Assembly (NCBI GenBank): GCA_003223645.1
Contig: QHVT01000015.1
Coordinates: 62,001-126,000 of the forward strand
From: Acidobacteriota bacterium
Lineage (GTDB): Bacteria; Acidobacteriota; Thermoanaerobaculia; Gp7-AA8
DNA: 64,000 bases
Direction of reading: 5' to 3'
The notes under the pieces were generated by a model, which was not told where the DNA came from, ran no database searches, and worked only from the letters and a program-made list of their open reading frames with translations. The translations under genes and the position numbers were made by a program. This document shows positions 42,287-50,785 of this stretch, one piece after another; position 1 is the first letter of the stretch; every line of letters begins with the position of its first letter.

Positions 42287-44674
42287 ATGCTCTCGCGCAC
42301 GAAGACGATGTCGCTCCTCGGCCTCACGGCCGCGATCATCGTCGCACAGGAAGTTTTGCTGACTCGCCTGCTGTCCGTTCTCACCTGGTACAGCCTCGCC
42401 TTCGTCGTCATCAATCTCGCGATGATCGGCCTCACCGCCGGCGCGCTGCATGCCGGACGCGCGGAGCGCGCGCATCGGCCAATCGACAAATACATCGCGA
42501 CCGCGATGCTGATCTTGTCCATCGGTCTCATCGCGTCGACCGTCATCACCGTCGTCACGCCGCTCTCCTTCGGCATCGCCACCGACGAGATCCTGGCGTT
42601 GCTCTTCGTCGTCGCGTTCAACACGATTCCGCTCATCGCCGGCGGTGCGGTCATCGCGCGTCTCATGGCCTCCGGCAGCGCGCCGGTCGCGTCGTTGTAT
42701 GCCGTCGATCTCATCGCCGCCGCCGCGGGCGCATTGCTTCCGCTCGCGCTCCTCGGCCCGCTCAGCGCTCCGAGCGCGACGATGCTCCTCGCCGTTCTCG
42801 CGGCCGCGGGAGCATGGATCGCCGCACCGAAGCGCGCGGGAGTCTGGCCCGTGGTGCTGGGAGCCGTCGCGGTGGCGATGATTCTCCTCACCGAGGTCTC
42901 ACCGGTCGGACTGCTGCTCATTCGGGAGGCAAAAGGCCGCACCATTCGAACGGCGATTCTGAAGCCGGCCGCCGATGGCTGGAATCCGCTCTCGTACGTC
43001 TACGTCACGGACGTCGTTCGCCAGCGGATGCCGACGTTGTGGGCGCGGTCGCCGGTGTTTTACCCGGAAGCGCCCGTTTATCCGACGAGCCACATCATGA
43101 TCGACGCCGATGCCGGCACGCCGATTCACTGGTATCGCGACATGCGCGACGTCTCGTTTCTCCGCTACGACGGCATCAGCGCCGTGCACACGCTCCGCCC
43201 GCACGGCACGGCGTGCGTGATCGGCGTCGGCGGCGGACGCGATCTTCTCTCGGCGTTGCAGTTCGGACACGAGCGCGTATTCGGGATCGAGATCAATCCC
43301 GCGATCGTGCGCATGCTCCGCGACGCCGCCGGCTCGCCGGTGCTGCGCGATCCGCGCGTGGAGATCGTCGTCGGCGACGGCCGCGCCGTTCTCGCCAGCC
43401 GCAAGGACATCCGCTGCAGCACACTGCAGGCATCGCTCATCGACACGTGGGCGGCGACGTCGGCGGGCGCGTTCGCGCACACAGAGGCGACGCTGTACAC
43501 GCGCGAAGCCTGGGCGTTGTTTCTGAGACGCGTGGAGCCGGACGGGATCCTCACCTTCTCGCGCTGGTACGCACCGAACCGCATCAGCGAGACCGTGCGG
43601 CTGGTCTCGCTCGCGTACGCGGCGCTGCTCGATCGCGGCGTCGCCAATCCGCGCGATCACATCGCCATCGTCGCGTCGTCGATCTGCGCGACGATCCTCA
43701 TCAGCCCGAAGCCGTTTTCGGCGGAGGATCGCCGCCGGCTCCTGCAACTGGAAAGCGTGTTGCGCTTCGATCTGCCGGTGATGCCGGGACGAAAAGCGTC
43801 CGACCCGGTCATCGAGCAACTGTTGAACGCGAAGTCCGTCGACGATCTCGCCGCCGCCGGCAAACCGATCGGGCTCGACACGTCGGCGCCGACCGACGAT
43901 CGTCCGTTCTTTTTTCAGCTGCTCGCGCCCGACGCATGGTTCCATCCGGAAACGCGCGCAATGTTCAAGCAGGTCGCAGGACTCGGCGGAGGCGTGATTC
44001 CCGGCAACATCGCCGCGATGGTCGGCATGACGGTCATGCTGGCGGTGGTCACGCTCATCGGCATCGTGCTCCTCGGGCCGACGATCGTCCGTTCGATCCG
44101 CTCGCGCGATCCGGTGCTGCCCGGCGGCCGGCCGTGGATTTACTTCGGCGCGCTCGGCGCGGGATTCATGCTCGTCGAGATCGCGCTCATGCAGCGGCTG
44201 CACGTCGTCCTCGGGCATCCGACCTATTCGCTGATCGTCGTGCTGGCGAGCCTCCTCGTCGCCACCGGCATCGGCAGCGCGCTCTCGACGCGGGTCGTGC
44301 AATCGCGGCGCGCGGTGTCGTTCGTCGCCATCGCCGCGGCCGCGTTGCTCGTCGTGCTGCCGTATCTCGTCATCGGTCCGCTCGCCCATCGCACGATCGA
44401 CGCGTCGCTCGCGGTGCGCGCGTTGTGGTCCGGCGCGTGCGCCGCGCTGGTCGGACTCGTTCTCGGCATGCTGTTCCCGTCCGGACTCCGCTTCACGAAC
44501 CGCGACACCGGCGCTCCCGCCGCGCTCGCGATCAACGGAATCACGAGCGTCCTCGGCGGAGGCGGAGCCGTGCTCGTGTCGATCGCGTTCGGCATTCCGG
44601 CAACGTTCGTCGTCGCGGCGGTGTGCTACCTGATCGCGGCGATCACGGGACCGGTGTACTGGCGAATGGTCTAG
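42287..44674 (+). CDS. Membrane-integrated polyamine-synthase-like protein (spermidine synthase fold with TM domains)
   Basis: A 795-residue protein with two membrane regions around a methyltransferase/SpeE-like domain. About six N-terminal helices come first (LAFVVINLAMIGLTAGAL, LALLFVVAFNTIPLIAGGAV, SATMLLAVLAAAGAW). The soluble domain includes CVIGVGGGRDLLSALQFGHE, the SAM/dcSAM-binding loop, and VFGIEINPAIVRMLRD, followed by VVGDGRAVLASR. More helices follow (MTVMLAVVTLIGIVLLGPTI, GFMLVEIALMQRLHVVLG, LLVVLPYLVIGPL). Such fusion proteins have been annotated as spermidine synthases; true activity is uncertain. I keep the ATG at 42287, 23 bp after repeat C3. Confidence 0.82.
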   Translation: MLSRTKTMSLLGLTAAIIVAQEVLLTRLLSVLTWYSLAFVVINLAMIGLTAGALHAGRAERAHRPIDKYIATAMLILSIGLIASTVITVVTPLSFGIATDEILALLFVVAFNTIPLIAGGAVIARLMASGSAPVASLYAVDLIAAAAGALLPLALLGPLSAPSATMLLAVLAAAGAWIAAPKRAGVWPVVLGAVAVAMILLTEVSPVGLLLIREAKGRTIRTAILKPAADGWNPLSYVYVTDVVRQRMPTLWARSPVFYPEAPVYPTSHIMIDADAGTPIHWYRDMRDVSFLRYDGISAVHTLRPHGTACVIGVGGGRDLLSALQFGHERVFGIEINPAIVRMLRDAAGSPVLRDPRVEIVVGDGRAVLASRKDIRCSTLQASLIDTWAATSAGAFAHTEATLYTREAWALFLRRVEPDGILTFSRWYAPNRISETVRLVSLAYAALLDRGVANPRDHIAIVASSICATILISPKPFSAEDRRRLLQLESVLRFDLPVMPGRKASDPVIEQLLNAKSVDDLAAAGKPIGLDTSAPTDDRPFFFQLLAPDAWFHPETRAMFKQVAGLGGGVIPGNIAAMVGMTVMLAVVTLIGIVLLGPTIVRSIRSRDPVLPGGRPWIYFGALGAGFMLVEIALMQRLHVVLGHPTYSLIVVLASLLVATGIGSALSTRVVQSRRAVSFVAIAAAALLVVLPYLVIGPLAHRTIDASLAVRALWSGACAALVGLVLGMLFPSGLRFTNRDTGAPAALAINGITSVLGGGGAVLVSIAFGIPATFVVAAVCYLIAAITGPVYWRMV

Positions 44675-44701
44675 TGGAGCGTTAATTTTGAAACGTTGGA
44701 T

Positions 44702-44799
44702 TGTGGTGACCGCTGCCCCCAGCGGTCACAGCGCCGCCTAACGGCGGCGCCGGCGGCGCTCTTGCGCCGCCGCGACCGCTGAGGGCAGCGGTCGCCACA
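44702..44799. repeat. Palindromic repeat family E, copy 1
   Basis: TGTGGTGACCGCTGCCCCCA pairs with TGAGGGCAGCGGTCGCCACA, with an inner GGCGGCGC hairpin. A second copy lies at 50514-50610, where it is nested in family D. Confidence 0.92.
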
Positions 44800-44812
44800 T
44801 CGCGAAACAATC

Positions 44813-46357
44813 TTGAAAGCGCACCTTTACAATCATCGCGCTTTGCGTCAATTCACACGCGATGAGCTCGCGGACATTCTGCGCACGCGCAGCGGCACGC
44901 TCGAGGCGACGCCGTACGCGGTGCTGCTGCTCGCGCTCGCGGCGCGCGAAGAATCCGCCGTGCTGGAGCTGCGGCGCAATCAGTTGCAGAAGACGATCCT
45001 CTTCGACGGCGGCGCGCCGGTCGACTGCCGCTCCAACATCGCGACGGAGATGCTCAGCCGCTTTCTCGTTGCGTCGGGAAAACTGAGCGCGCAGGACGAG
45101 GGCACGGCGGTCGCGGAGTCGATCCGGCGCAGCGTGCCGATAGGCGAGATTCTCACCGAGCGAAAACTCCTCACGCCCTCCGAGCTTTATCGCGCGCTGC
45201 AACAAAACCTCGGACGCAAACTGCTCGAGCCGTTCAGCTGGACGAGCGGCACCTACTCGATCTCGCGCGACGTTCCTCCGAGCTCCTCGGTGCTGCGCGT
45301 CAAAGTGCCGCAGCTTCTCGTCACCGGCATCCAGAAAGTCGAGCCGCAGGAAAACGCCGACGCCGCGGTCGCGGCGTTGAAGGGCTCATATCTATTGTTG
45401 TCGGAATCGCCCCTCTTCACGCTCGACGAGATCAAGCTGACGGCGAATCAACAGAAAATCGTCGACGCGGCGAAGCGCGGCGCGAGGCTCGACGAAGTGC
45501 GCGCGGGTGTCGACGGCGACGATCTGAATCGCACGCTCTACGCCCTCCTGCTCCTCGGCGTGATCGAAACGAGCGACCAACGGGCCGCGCCGAAGCTGGA
45601 GCTCGCGGTCAATCCGTTTGCGGAGACGCAGGAGCGTCCGAGGCCGGCGGCCGAGGCGGCCGCCGCTCCACAGAACCTCGCGAGTGCGGAGGAAGTGATC
45701 TCCGCTTATCTGTCGGTTCGTCGCAAAGACGCGTTCGAGCTGCTCGACGTTGCGGAAGACGCGGGACCGGTCGCGATGACGAAGGCGTACCTCGCGATGT
45801 CCGAGCGATTTCTCCCATCGCGCTTCGACGAGAAATCTCCCGACGCGTTGCGCGACAAAGCGCAGGAAGTGTTTCTCGCCGCCGCACGCGCGTACGCGGA
45901 GCTCGCCGATCCGATTCGCCGCGACACGTTGCTCCGCAAACGCGCGATGCTGCGCGAAGCGGCGAAGACGACCGCCGAGGCACTCGGACCATCCGCACTC
46001 ATCGATCCCGAGGCGTTGTGGAAGACGGGCAAGAGCCTCGCGGCGGCGGGGAAAGTGCGCGAGGCATTGTCGTCCTTCGAGCTCGCGGCGGAGTGCGACG
46101 CGCAGAACGGAACGTATGCGGCCGAGGCGGCGTGGGCGCGCTATCGATTGGGAAATGCGCTCGCGACGAACACGATGAAGCTGCTGAAGAACGCGATCCG
46201 CATCGATCCGAAAGCCGGCGTCGCCTACCTCTACGCCGGTCAGGTACAAGCCGCCCTCGGACACCGCGTCGAAGCGTCCGCATATCTCGATTACGCGGCG
46301 AAGCTCCTGCCGGGCGACCCGCGTCCGGCCGAGGCGGCCAAGATTCTCGGGTTGTGA
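44813..46357 (+). CDS. DUF4388 (PATAN-like) and TPR protein
   Basis: A 514-residue cytoplasmic protein. The N-terminal region is DUF4388-like: DELADILRTRSGTLEATPYA, LRRNQLQKTILFDGGAPVDC and IGEILTERKLLTPSELYRAL. The C-terminal part has TPR-type helices (AKTTAEALGPSALIDPEALW, REALSSFELAAECDAQNGTY, NAIRIDPKAGVAYLYAGQVQ, LPGDPRPAEAAKILGL). It starts at a TTG (44813), right after palindrome E1; no ATG alternative is in frame nearby. Residues around 280 (RPAAEAAAAPQN) are encoded by a single arm of palindrome A (45646-45671). Such proteins link signals to gliding or kinase pathways; function here unknown. Confidence 0.78.
   Translation: MKAHLYNHRALRQFTRDELADILRTRSGTLEATPYAVLLLALAAREESAVLELRRNQLQKTILFDGGAPVDCRSNIATEMLSRFLVASGKLSAQDEGTAVAESIRRSVPIGEILTERKLLTPSELYRALQQNLGRKLLEPFSWTSGTYSISRDVPPSSSVLRVKVPQLLVTGIQKVEPQENADAAVAALKGSYLLLSESPLFTLDEIKLTANQQKIVDAAKRGARLDEVRAGVDGDDLNRTLYALLLLGVIETSDQRAAPKLELAVNPFAETQERPRPAAEAAAAPQNLASAEEVISAYLSVRRKDAFELLDVAEDAGPVAMTKAYLAMSERFLPSRFDEKSPDALRDKAQEVFLAAARAYAELADPIRRDTLLRKRAMLREAAKTTAEALGPSALIDPEALWKTGKSLAAAGKVREALSSFELAAECDAQNGTYAAEAAWARYRLGNALATNTMKLLKNAIRIDPKAGVAYLYAGQVQAALGHRVEASAYLDYAAKLLPGDPRPAEAAKILGL
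45646..45671. repeat. Single arm of palindrome family A inside a coding region
   Basis: These 26 bases match the right arm of the intergenic A copies with one mismatch (a G for A). No partner arm is nearby, so no hairpin forms here. It encodes AAEAAAAP in the linker of the DUF4388 protein. Confidence 0.85.
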
Positions 46358-46494
46358 GCCTCCTGGCGTCCGAGCCTCCTGGCCTCCGAGCCTCCTGGCC
46401 TCCCAGAGCTCGCCGCGCTCGTCATCCGCATATCTACTTAGAGGCTTGGAGGCTTGGAGGCTTGGAAGCTGGGAAGCTGGGAGGCTGGGAGGCC
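46356..46494. repeat. Iterated-word palindrome J, copy 1
   Basis: The left part repeats GAGCCTCCTGGCCTCC three times. The right part repeats GAGGCTTGGAGGCTTGGAGG and GGGAAGCTGGGAGG. It fills the gap between the DUF4388 and M16 genes; a shorter copy is at 50333-50378. Confidence 0.85.
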
Positions 46495-46586
46495 ACTTGT
46501 TCCAAACTCGTAACACGCGCTCACGTACAATACCCGACGCACATTTCCGTGCATTCATTCAGTACCAATCCAACCAGGGAGGAATC

Positions 46587-48116
46587 ATGAGAGCAAGACG
46601 GACAAGACTTGGGCTTGTCATGGCGCTCCTGACCTTCATCGCCGCAACGGCATTCGCGCAGGACCTCGCTTCGTTCGAGAAACGAACGAGCACGCGCAAG
46701 CTCGCCAACGGCCTGACGGTCATCATCAGCGAACGCCACGACGCACCCGTTTTTTCGTACGCCACGATCGTGAATACCGGCTCGGCGCAGGAAGTGCCGG
46801 GGATCACCGGACTCGCGCACATGTTCGAGCACATGGCGTTCAAAGGCTCGGACCGCGTCGGCACGAAAGACTGGCCGGCCGAACAGAAGGCGTTGCAGAA
46901 AGTCGAAGAGGCGTACGCCGCCTACGACAAAGCGAACCACGTGATGACGGGCCGTGACGACGCGAAAGTCAAAGAGCTCGAGAAGGCGTGGCGCGATGCG
47001 ATCGCCGAGGCCGACAAGTACGTGGTCGACAACGAATTCTCGACCATCGTCGACCGCGCCGGCGGCGTCGGCATGAACGCGTTCACGAACGCCGACGAGA
47101 CCGCGTACTTTTTCTCGCTGCCGTCGAATCGCTTCGAGATGTGGGCGTTCCTGGAGTCGGAGCGCTTCCGCCATCCGGTGTTCCGCCAGTTCTACAAAGA
47201 GCGCGACGTCGTGTTCGAAGAGCGGCGCATGCGCACCGAGTCGAGCCCGGTCGGACGGCTGGTCGAGCAGTTCCTGTCGACGGCCTTCATCGCGCATCCG
47301 TATGGCACCGGAACGATCGGCTGGCCGTCGGATCTGCATAGCTTCTCCGCGACCGACGCGACGAACTTCTTCAACAAGTACTACGTGCCGGCGAACATGG
47401 TCATCTCCATCGTCGGCGACGTGAATCCGAATGAGGCCTGGCCGATCATCGAGAAGTATTTCGGCCGCCTGCCGAATTCGCCGCTCCCCGATACGCTGCG
47501 CACGGTCGAGCCGCCGCAGAATGCGGAGCGCATCGCGATTCTTCGCGAAGGCGCGCAGCCGTTTTATCTCGAGGGCTATCACCGCCCGGCGGTGACGAGT
47601 CCCGACAACGCCACCTTCGACGTCATCTCGATCCTGATGTCGGCCGGCCGCACGTCGCGCCTCTACAAGACGCTCGTGCGCGACAAAAAAATCGCGGTTC
47701 AAGCCGCGGGCTTCAACGGATTCCCCGGCGAGAAGTACCCGCACCTCTTCGCGTTCTTCGGCGTGACCGCACAGGGCCACTCCAACGACGAAGTCTCGGC
47801 GGCCATCGCCGAAGAAGTCGACAAGCTGAAGAAAGAAGACGTACCGGCGGATGAGCTGCAGTCGGTGAAGACGCGCGTGAAAGCGGGCCTGATCCGCCAG
47901 CTCGACGACAACTCCGACCTCGCGCTGCAGCTCGCGCAGTATCAGACGAACTTCGGCGACTGGCGCGAGATCTTCCACGAGGTCGAGCGCATCGACAAGG
48001 TCACGGCCGCGGACGTGAAGCGCGTCGCGAACGAGACGTTCGTGCCGTCGCACCGCACGATCGCCAAGATCGAGTCGACGCGCCCGACCGCCGCTCCGAA
48101 AGGAGGAACGCAATGA
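46587..48116 (+). CDS. M16 family zinc peptidase (catalytic subunit)
   Basis: A 509-residue exported M16 peptidase. Signal peptide MRARRTRLGLVMALLTFIAA, cleaved after TAFA. The inverted zinc motif is GLAHMFEHMAFKGS (HxxEH) with the downstream glutamate in MNAFTNADETAYFF. The second half repeats the fold (VMSAGRTSRLYKTLVRD, VAQGHSNDEVSAA). It should degrade peptides in the periplasm and works in pairs with a non-catalytic partner. The ATG at 46587 is preceded by AGGGAGGAA. The next gene, also M16, starts in the ATGA overlap. Confidence 0.92.
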   Translation: MRARRTRLGLVMALLTFIAATAFAQDLASFEKRTSTRKLANGLTVIISERHDAPVFSYATIVNTGSAQEVPGITGLAHMFEHMAFKGSDRVGTKDWPAEQKALQKVEEAYAAYDKANHVMTGRDDAKVKELEKAWRDAIAEADKYVVDNEFSTIVDRAGGVGMNAFTNADETAYFFSLPSNRFEMWAFLESERFRHPVFRQFYKERDVVFEERRMRTESSPVGRLVEQFLSTAFIAHPYGTGTIGWPSDLHSFSATDATNFFNKYYVPANMVISIVGDVNPNEAWPIIEKYFGRLPNSPLPDTLRTVEPPQNAERIAILREGAQPFYLEGYHRPAVTSPDNATFDVISILMSAGRTSRLYKTLVRDKKIAVQAAGFNGFPGEKYPHLFAFFGVTAQGHSNDEVSAAIAEEVDKLKKEDVPADELQSVKTRVKAGLIRQLDDNSDLALQLAQYQTNFGDWREIFHEVERIDKVTAADVKRVANETFVPSHRTIAKIESTRPTAAPKGGTQ

Positions 48117-50332
48117 GATCGCTTCGTGAAATCAGATGGCAGATGGCAGATGGCAGATGGCAGGGCGGTGGGGCCGTCCGCCCATCCGCCGTACGCCATC
48201 TGTTGCTCGCCGCATCGCTGCTGCTTCTCGCCGCCGGCGCGTTCGGACAGGCAACCAGCGTCAACGACATCAAGACTCCGCCGCTGCGCTCGTTCTCGAT
48301 GCCGCAGCCGAAGAGGGTCCAGCTCTCCAACGGCATGGTCATCTTCCTCATGGAAGATCACGACCTGCCGCTCGTCCGCGGCACCGCCCTCATTCGCGGC
48401 GGCTCGCGCGACGTCCCCGCCAACAAAGCGGGCCTCATGGGCATCTACTCGCAGTCGTGGCGCACCGGCGGCACGACGACGAAGACCGGCGACGACCTCG
48501 ATCAGTTCCTCGAGTCGCGCGCGGCGCGCGTCGAGACCAGCGGCAGCACCGCCTCGACCAGCGTGTCGATGGACGTGCTGAAAGAGGACTTCGACACCGT
48601 CTTCCCGATCTGGGTCGACGTGCTGCGCAATCCCGCGTTCCGGCAGGACAAGATCGATCTCGCGAAGACGCAGGCCAACACCGCGATCTCGCGCCGCAAC
48701 GACGAGCCGGGCGGCATCATCGGACGCGAAGCGGCGAAGCTCGGCTACGGCGCCGATTCTCCGTACGCGCGCCAGTCCGAGTACGCGACCATCGCGTCGA
48801 TCACCCGCGACGACCTCGTCGCGTTCCACAACGCCTACGTGCATCCGAACAACATCATCGTGTCGTTCATCGGCGACTTCGACTCGGCGAAAATCGAGAA
48901 GAAGCTCCGCGACACCTTCGGCTCGTGGGCGAAAGGCCCGCAGGCCCCGAAGGCGACGCAGGACATCACTCCCGCGAAGCCCGGCACCTACTTCATCGCC
49001 AAAGACGACGTGACCCAGGCGAACATCTCGTTCGTGAGTCCCGGCGTCACGCGCGACAACCCCGACTACTACGCGCTGCAGGTGTTGAACGAAGTCTTCA
49101 GCAACGGCTTCTCCGGACGCCTGATGCAGGAGCTGCGCTCCAGGCGCGGCCTCACCTACGGCGTGAGCGGCGGCGTCGGCGCGAACTGGGATTACCCCGG
49201 CCTCTTCCGCGCCGGCATGGCCACGAAGAGCAGCACCACGCTCGAGTCGGTCGACGCGTTGCGCGGCGAGATCGCGAAGCTCACCACCGCGCCGGTGACG
49301 CCGGAAGAGTTGTCGCTGGCGAAGGAGTCGATCCTCAACGCGTTCGTCTTCACGCGCGACACCCGCGGCAAGGCGCTCGATCAGCAGGTGCTGCTCGAGT
49401 TCTACGGCTTCCCGAAAGACTACTACGAGAAATATCCGTCGCAGATCGAGAAGGTCACCGCGGCGGACGTCGAGCGCGTCGGGAAGAAGTACGTGCACCC
49501 CGATCAGCTCGCGCTCCTCGTCGTCGGCAACCAGAAGGATTTCGAAAAACCGCTCTCGACCCTCGGCAACGTGACGACGATCGACATCACGATCCCCGAG
49601 CCGGGCGCTGCACCTGCGAAGCCGGGCGCCGGCGGCGGCGCAGCCATGGCTGCACCCGCGGCAGGAAATGCCGAAGGCCTCGCGCTCGCGAACAAAGTCG
49701 CCGACTTCGTCGGCGGCAAGGCGAAGGTCGATGCGGTTCAGGCAGTGAAGCGCAGCGGTTCCATGAAAGCCGTCACGCCGCAGGGCGAGATGGAAATGGA
49801 GATGACGACCGTCGCGCAGTATCCCAACTCCGTCAAGGTCGTGATGAACACGCCGATGGGATCGATCACGCGCGTGATCAGCCCGCAGGCCGCATTCATG
49901 ATCGGACCGATGGGCACGCAGGACATCCCCTCATCGCAGCGCGATCAGGCGTCGAGCGACATGAAGACCGAGCTGCTCACGGTCATCAAGAACATCGGCA
50001 ATCCCAAGTACACCTTCAGCGCCGGCGCGACCGAGAAAGTCGGCACCGTCGACGCGCGCGTCGTCGAAGTCAACGCCGACGGCGCGACCGTCAAGTGGTA
50101 CGTCGACCCCGCCACCGGCAAACTCCTCCGCACCGTCAGCCACGCCGGCGGCCCCATGCCCGGCGACGCCGTGAGCGAGTACACCGAGTGGAAAACCTTC
50201 AACGGCCTCAACCTCCCGAGCGCAACCATCATCACGCGCAACGGCGAGAAAGCCGGCGAAATGCACGTGAGCAACGTCGAATTGAACCCCACGATCGACG
50301 CGAACGAGTTCGCGAAACCGCCCGCGCAGTAA
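48113..50332 (+). CDS. M16 family peptidase-like partner with extended C-terminal domain
   Basis: A 739-residue M16-family protein. In place of HxxEH it has AGLMGIYSQSWRTGG, so the zinc site is absent, and RLMQELRSRRGLTYGVSGGV is the typical substrate-binding segment of the partner subunit. Residues beyond 510 form an extra domain, LANKVADFVGGKAKVDAVQA to VSNVELNPTIDANEFAKPP, known from outer-membrane lipoprotein-like sensors in M16 fusion proteins. The N-terminus MRSLREIRWQMADGRWQGGG is distorted by iterated-word palindrome M; the signal peptide (LLLAASLLLLAAGAFGQ) follows it. The gene starts in ATGA overlap with the catalytic subunit. Confidence 0.88.
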   Translation: MRSLREIRWQMADGRWQGGGAVRPSAVRHLLLAASLLLLAAGAFGQATSVNDIKTPPLRSFSMPQPKRVQLSNGMVIFLMEDHDLPLVRGTALIRGGSRDVPANKAGLMGIYSQSWRTGGTTTKTGDDLDQFLESRAARVETSGSTASTSVSMDVLKEDFDTVFPIWVDVLRNPAFRQDKIDLAKTQANTAISRRNDEPGGIIGREAAKLGYGADSPYARQSEYATIASITRDDLVAFHNAYVHPNNIIVSFIGDFDSAKIEKKLRDTFGSWAKGPQAPKATQDITPAKPGTYFIAKDDVTQANISFVSPGVTRDNPDYYALQVLNEVFSNGFSGRLMQELRSRRGLTYGVSGGVGANWDYPGLFRAGMATKSSTTLESVDALRGEIAKLTTAPVTPEELSLAKESILNAFVFTRDTRGKALDQQVLLEFYGFPKDYYEKYPSQIEKVTAADVERVGKKYVHPDQLALLVVGNQKDFEKPLSTLGNVTTIDITIPEPGAAPAKPGAGGGAAMAAPAAGNAEGLALANKVADFVGGKAKVDAVQAVKRSGSMKAVTPQGEMEMEMTTVAQYPNSVKVVMNTPMGSITRVISPQAAFMIGPMGTQDIPSSQRDQASSDMKTELLTVIKNIGNPKYTFSAGATEKVGTVDARVVEVNADGATVKWYVDPATGKLLRTVSHAGGPMPGDAVSEYTEWKTFNGLNLPSATIITRNGEKAGEMHVSNVELNPTIDANEFAKPPAQ
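48139..48202. repeat. Iterated-word palindrome M in the M16 N-terminal region
   Basis: CAGATGGCAGATGGCAGATGG is repeated four times and faces GCCATCTG at about 48195; GGGCGGTGGGGCCGTCCGCCC forms an inner hairpin. It lies within coding sequence, between the start codon and the signal peptide. Confidence 0.75.
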
Positions 50333-50378
50333 GCCTCTGAGCCTCCAAGCCTCCCGGCCTCCTAGAAGGCCGGGAGGC
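50333..50378. repeat. Iterated-word palindrome J, copy 2
   Basis: GCCTCCAAGCCTCCCGGCCTCC faces GGCCGGGAGGC. It follows the M16 stop codon directly and may also terminate transcription. Confidence 0.75.
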
Positions 50379-50389
50379 GCAGTGGCTGC

Positions 50390-50646
50390 GTACTGCATTC
50401 GCTGAACTCGATCACACACCCTTCCGTCATCCTGAGCGCAGCGAAGGATCTCAAAATACGCAGCTCGAGATCCTTCGCTACGCTCAGAGGTTGTGAAAAT
50501 TTTCCACGAGCTTTGTGGCGACCGCTGCCCTCAGCGGTCGCGGCGGCGCTACGCGCCGCTGGCGCCGCCGTGAGGCGGCGCTGTGACCGCTGAGGGCAGC
50601 GGTCACCACATTCTCAGGGATGACGGAACTTCTGTGTCGTCGAACC
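50390..50646. repeat. Palindromic repeat family D, copy 5, interrupted by family E
   Basis: The left D arm (ACTGCATTCGCTGAACTCGA...CATCCTGAGCGCAGCGAAGG) and inner part run to about 50486 (CGCTACGCTCAG). After a 27-bp junk stretch and family E (50514-50610), D resumes with CTCAGGGATGACGGAACTTC and TGTGTCGTCGAAC, exactly matching the complement of the D4 left end. Confidence 0.9.
50514..50610. repeat. Palindromic repeat family E, copy 2
   Basis: TGTGGCGACCGCTGCCCTCA faces TGAGGGCAGCGGTCACCACA, with inner GGCGGCGC hairpins. It interrupts copy 5 of family D. Confidence 0.93.
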
Positions 50647-50653
50647 CGAACCT

Positions 50654-50724
50654 GTGGAGCGGCGGCCGCTCTCGGCCGCCGAATTCTCGCGAGACCCCGG
50701 CGGCCGAAGCGGCCGCCGCTCCAC
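50654..50724. repeat. Palindromic repeat family A, copy 3
   Basis: Arms GTGGAGCGGCGGCCGCTCTC and its complement. It follows the D5/E2 composite directly, so four palindrome families lie in 390 bp (J, D, E, A). Confidence 0.93.
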
Positions 50725-50785
50725 CTGATTTGAAAAAAATTCACGCCGCCGCAACCATCTGCGAAACGTTTCGTAGTTACTCTGC

